Assembly (NCBI GenBank): GCA_945883885.1
Contig: CAMCYM010000050.1
Coordinates: forward strand, 1 to 9,046
Direction of reading: 5' to 3'
Length of the DNA stretch: 9,046 bases
Source: Chryseobacterium gleum
GTDB lineage: Bacteria > Bacteroidota > Bacteroidia > Flavobacteriales_D > Sanyastnellaceae
The notes under the pieces were generated by a model that had not been told where the DNA came from, did not search any database, and saw nothing but the letters and a program-made list of their open reading frames with translations. Of this stretch, positions 6,608-9,046 are shown one piece after another (positions within the stretch are counted from its first letter, which is position 1; every line of letters starts with the position of its first letter). The translations under genes were made by a program, and so were the position numbers.

Positions 6608-7935
6608 CCGACGTCGCCACGCTGAAACGCAGGTTCGGCATCATCGGCACCAGCCCCGCGCTGGACCGCGCCATCTCCGTGGCGGAGCGCGTGGCCGCCA
6701 CCGACATCAGCGTCCTCGTTCTCGGCGAAAGCGGTACGGGCAAGGAGGTCATGCCCCGCATCATCCACCACGCCTCCACCCGCAAACACGGCCCCTACAT
6801 CGCGGTGAACTGCGGCGCCATCCCGGAAGGCACCATCGACTCCGAGCTCTTCGGGCACGAGAAAGGTTCGTTTACCGGCGCCACCGAGGCCCGGAAGGGG
6901 TACTTCGAAGAGGCCCATGGCGGCACCATCTTCCTGGACGAGGTGGCGGAGTTGCCGCTCACCACCCAAGTGCGGCTGCTCCGCGTCCTCGAGACGGGCG
7001 AGTTCATCCGTGTGGGTTCGTCGAAGGTGCTGAAGACCGACGTCCGTGTGGTGGCCGCTACGAACGTGGATTTCGGGGAGGCCATTGCTTCGGGACGGTT
7101 CCGCGAGGACCTGTATTACCGCCTGAACCAAGTGCCGATCTCGATGCCCCCGCTCCGCGAACGTCCTGGGGATATTCACTTGCTTTTCAGGAAGTTCACG
7201 ACAGATTTCAGCGAACAGTACCGCATGCCGCCTTTGCAGCTCTCGGTCGAGGCCGTAGAGCTTTTGGCCAGCTACGGCTGGCCCGGCAACGTGCGCCAAC
7301 TGAAAAACACGGCCGAGCAGATGTCCATCTTGCTCACCGACCGCACAGTCGATGCCGATACGCTGCTGGGATTCTTGCCGGAAGCGCACCGTACGCGGCT
7401 TCCCGTTCGGCTCGGAGGCCCCGGCTCCACCGATCCGAACACGCTGAACGAGCGGGAGATCCTCTACAAGGTCCTCTTCGATATGCGGGCAGAAATCCAC
7501 GACCTCAAGCAGCTCGTGATGGGACTCATCGCCCACGGCGGTCGCCTCGAAGGGGCCGATGCAGCCCTGGCCAAGCGGGTCTTCCGCACAGACGGCGCCG
7601 CTTGGGTCCTCGAGGAAGATTCCGCTGCTCCCCTGCAGGCAGCCGGCTCCGCCACGCCGTCCTCGTCGACGGCAGTGCAGGTCGCCACCCCCTCAGAACG
7701 TCCCACCGTCACGGGCACCACCTCGGTGGTCCGCTTCCCCGCGGCCTCCCCCGTGGAACCGCCTCTGCAGCTCGCCGAGGAGGTGGACGAGGTGCTGTCC
7801 CTGTCGGATTCGGAGCGCGAGCTCATCCGCAGAGCCCTCCGCAAACACGGCAACCGTCGCCGCAACGCCGCCGCCGAACTGGGCATCTCCGAGCGCACGT
7901 TGTACCGGAAAATCAAGGAATTCGGACTGGGATGA
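6604..7935 (+). CDS. Sigma-54-dependent transcriptional activator without a receiver domain
   Basis: This 443-aa bacterial enhancer-binding protein should use ATP hydrolysis to open promoters bound by RpoN (sigma-54) holoenzyme. The AAA+ domain starts almost at once: Walker A GESGTGKE (41-48), the sigma-54 contact loop GSFTGA (88-93, GAFTGA-type with Ser), Walker B GGTIFLDEV (106-114), FREDLYYRLN, and sensor II around YGWPGNVRQLKN. A conserved segment LYKVLFDMRAEIHDLKQLV follows the AAA+ domain, then a low-complexity Ala/Pro/Ser/Thr linker of about 55 residues (about 335-390). A Fis-type helix-turn-helix ends the protein (about 406-443, AAELGISERTLYRKIKEFGL). There is no N-terminal receiver, GAF or PAS domain, so activity is not set by phosphorelay in cis; control may be by expression or by a partner protein. 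ATG 6604 overlaps the miaB stop and the gene's own stop overlaps lptE. Its targets are unknown, though autogenous control of this envelope-linked run is possible. Confidence 0.95.
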   Translation: MTDVATLKRRFGIIGTSPALDRAISVAERVAATDISVLVLGESGTGKEVMPRIIHHASTRKHGPYIAVNCGAIPEGTIDSELFGHEKGSFTGATEARKGYFEEAHGGTIFLDEVAELPLTTQVRLLRVLETGEFIRVGSSKVLKTDVRVVAATNVDFGEAIASGRFREDLYYRLNQVPISMPPLRERPGDIHLLFRKFTTDFSEQYRMPPLQLSVEAVELLASYGWPGNVRQLKNTAEQMSILLTDRTVDADTLLGFLPEAHRTRLPVRLGGPGSTDPNTLNEREILYKVLFDMRAEIHDLKQLVMGLIAHGGRLEGADAALAKRVFRTDGAAWVLEEDSAAPLQAAGSATPSSSTAVQVATPSERPTVTGTTSVVRFPAASPVEPPLQLAEEVDEVLSLSDSERELIRRALRKHGNRRRNAAAELGISERTLYRKIKEFGLG

Positions 7936-8435
7936 AGCGCCTCGCACTCCTCACGCTGGTGGCCACCCTGCTCTCGGCAGGGCCCGGCTGCGGCGTGTAT
8001 TCGCCCTACGGTGCGATGACCTCCGGAGCTACGACGTTTTCCGTCGCGGCCTTCGAACCGGTGACACCCCTTGCAAGTGCGACGGCTTCGCTCATCCTCA
8101 CCGAAGCCCTCCGCGACCGCATCCAGCGCCAAACCACCCTCAAGCTCGTCCCCGAAGGTGGTGAACTGCGCTTCGCCGCCGACATCGTCGAATGGACCCT
8201 CGCCCCCATCAACGCCCAAGGCAACGAAACGGCGGCCGCGAACCGGCTGACCATTCGGGTCGCGGTGCGCTATGAAAACGGCCGCGACGTCTCCCAAGAC
8301 TTCGAACGGGCCTTCTCGCGGTTCGTGGACATCCCGTCTGACCAGGACTTTGCATCTGTGGAGGAGCAGGTCCTGGCCGACCTCGCGGAGCAGCTCTCGC
8401 AGGACATTTTCAACGCTTCCCTGGGCAATTGGTGA
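7932..8435 (+). CDS. lptE: LPS-assembly outer-membrane lipoprotein LptE (Bacteroidota type)
   Basis: This 167-aa protein is a predicted lipoprotein. LptE partners the LptD beta-barrel in the outer membrane for the last step of LPS export. Residues 1-19 form a short hydrophobic signal (MKRLALLTLVATLLSAG), followed by C20 in a GPGCGVYSPYG context. The lipobox is weak, with Gly at -3 and Pro at -2, but the CGVYS start of the mature protein matches what I recall for flavobacterial LptE. Other family features follow: ILTEALRDRIQRQTTLKLV (56-74), GELRFAADI, AQGNETAAANRLTIRVAV, FSRFVD, and the C-terminal LSQDIFNASLGNW. ATG 7932 overlaps the stop of the sigma-54 gene (ATGA), and the stop overlaps the next start (TGATG), so coupled translation is likely. 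Length is normal for the Bacteroidota form. Confidence 0.9.
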   Translation: MKRLALLTLVATLLSAGPGCGVYSPYGAMTSGATTFSVAAFEPVTPLASATASLILTEALRDRIQRQTTLKLVPEGGELRFAADIVEWTLAPINAQGNETAAANRLTIRVAVRYENGRDVSQDFERAFSRFVDIPSDQDFASVEEQVLADLAEQLSQDIFNASLGNW

Positions 8436-9046
8436 TGGACGGAAACCGCCTGCTGACGCTGCTGGAATCGCCGATGCGCATGACGGGCGCGGACCGGGCG
8501 GATTTGGCGGTGTGGTGCGGTCGGTTCCCGTGGGCTGCGGCCATTTCCGTCCTCCTCGCCCGCGCCTCCCGCGAAGCCGGCCACGGCGACAGCGAGCGCG
8601 ACCTCCTGCGCGCCTGCGCCCACGCCCCGAACCGCCAAACGGTGTTCACAGCCCTCACAACGGAGCTTCGCGATGAGGTCGCCGGCGTTGCCGGCTCGAG
8701 GGATGAGGATTCAGGGATGAGTGAACAGGTCGCCGGCGTTGCCGGCTTGAGGGATGAGGTCGCCGGCGTTGCCGGCTCGAGGGATGAGGTCGCCGGCGTT
8801 TCCGGCTCGAGGGATGAGGGCAAGATTACCCGTGAAATAGTGTCTGATAATGTGTCGGTTAGGGTTGATTCGCCGAACTTTGCCTCAACCTCAACCTCAA
8901 CCCTCTCCCTCGAAGATACCATCCTGGCTGAGGCGGTGGCGCGGTCCATCGAGCTTGATGTGATGGCGTATGTGCCGGAGCCGGAGCCGGAGGTGGAAGT
9001 TGCGGCGGGGCCGTCGTCGTTTGGGGCGTGGCTGGCGGCGCGGGCG
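8435..9046 (+). CDS. Conserved hypothetical protein downstream of lptE, 3' end cut by the window
   Basis: The 204 visible residues are open to the window edge. The N-terminal part (1-75: MDGNRLLTLLESPMRM, then FPWAAAISVLLARA and HAPNRQTVFTALT) resembles the helical N-terminal region of a poorly characterised flavobacterial protein that commonly follows lptE. The later LEDTILAEAVARSIELDV (158-175) and SFGAWLAAR (195-203) also fit that family. No catalytic motif or membrane segment is visible, and no function is known to me. Between the two conserved parts lies a linker built from repeats: four VAGVAGSRDE-like units (about 82-128), a polar stretch, STSTST (151-156) and PEPEPEVEVE (181-190). Linker DNA composition differs from the flanks, and codons such as ATA, TTA-like and AAT-rich runs appear at 8823-8880. 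The start ATG 8435 shares its A with the lptE stop (TGATG). Confidence 0.8.
   Translation, partial: MDGNRLLTLLESPMRMTGADRADLAVWCGRFPWAAAISVLLARASREAGHGDSERDLLRACAHAPNRQTVFTALTTELRDEVAGVAGSRDEDSGMSEQVAGVAGLRDEVAGVAGSRDEVAGVSGSRDEGKITREIVSDNVSVRVDSPNFASTSTSTLSLEDTILAEAVARSIELDVMAYVPEPEPEVEVAAGPSSFGAWLAARA
8678..8818 (+). repeat. Four copies of a 30-bp in-frame repeat with hairpin cores
   Basis: Copies lie at 8678-8707, 8729-8758, 8759-8788 and 8789-8818. The last three are strictly head-to-tail; copy 1 is separated from copy 2 by 21 bp that itself contains another AGGGATGAG. Each unit has the core GCCGGCGTTGCCGGC followed by TCGAGGGATGAG. Since GCCGGC is self-complementary, each core can form a 6-bp G-C stem with a GTT loop. 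Copy 2 differs at one base (TTG for TCG) and copy 4 at one base in the core (GTTTCC for GTTGCC). All units and the spacer are multiples of three, encoding VAGVAGSRDE-like peptides within the last gene. Confidence 0.95.
8885..8902 (+). repeat. TCAACC hexanucleotide microsatellite (3 copies)
   Basis: Three perfect copies of TCAACC sit in frame and encode Ser-Thr three times. A change in copy number would add or remove two residues without shifting the frame. It lies just after the lower-GC patch of the same linker. Confidence 0.85.

Noticed and set aside
7559..8164. Overlapping 201-codon plus-strand frame across the sigma-54/lptE junction
   Set aside because: It is a frame-shifted shadow of two well-supported genes and is dominated by Pro/Arg/Ser.
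8678..8818. CRISPR-like array
   Set aside because: Three units are directly tandem with no unique spacers, and all lie in frame inside a coding sequence.

Overview
The window is GC-rich DNA carrying genes that read as Bacteroidota, most likely a high-GC member of the Flavobacteriales. The evidence is the protein content: an arginase-fold protein of the divergent type I associate with topA in flavobacteria, a TopA with Bacteroidota-style C-terminal repeats and no zinc fingers, a receiver-less sigma-54 activator, and a short Bacteroidota-type LptE. One promoter candidate (TTTG/TAnnTTTG type) fits the same group. The phylum is fairly secure; anything below order is a guess.

Layout. The minus strand (1-3432) carries topA followed by an arginase/formimidoylglutamase-like gene, 77 bp apart and probably one transcript. 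The arginase-like gene runs off the left edge and appears to have lost three of the six canonical manganese ligands. A divergent intergenic region (3433-3573) holds a likely topA promoter overlapped by a perfect inverted repeat, plus a strong intrinsic terminator that works only in the plus direction. The plus strand (3574-9046) carries a multi-pass membrane protein resembling GT-C glycosyltransferases, then a tightly coupled run: miaB (tRNA ms2i6A methylthiotransferase), a sigma-54 activator, lptE (outer-membrane LPS-assembly lipoprotein) and a partial conserved hypothetical gene. Each junction in the run from miaB onward overlaps by 1-4 bases (ATGA, ATGA, TGATG), so translational coupling is likely. 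The membrane protein ends 46 bp before miaB, with a candidate promoter between them.

How they fit together. This is mostly housekeeping: DNA topology, tRNA modification, regulated transcription and outer-membrane assembly. From memory, the order miaB, sigma-54 activator, lptE, hypothetical is common in flavobacteria, so the run is an ancestral block and the membrane glycosyltransferase-like gene looks like the accessory member. The least ordinary DNA is in the last gene. Its inter-domain linker contains four copies of a 30-bp repeat, each able to fold into a GCCGGC hairpin, followed by a lower-GC patch and a hexanucleotide microsatellite, all in frame. I see no CRISPR array, transposase, tRNA, rRNA or clear new multi-gene system. 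No gene-free stretch exceeds 300 bases.
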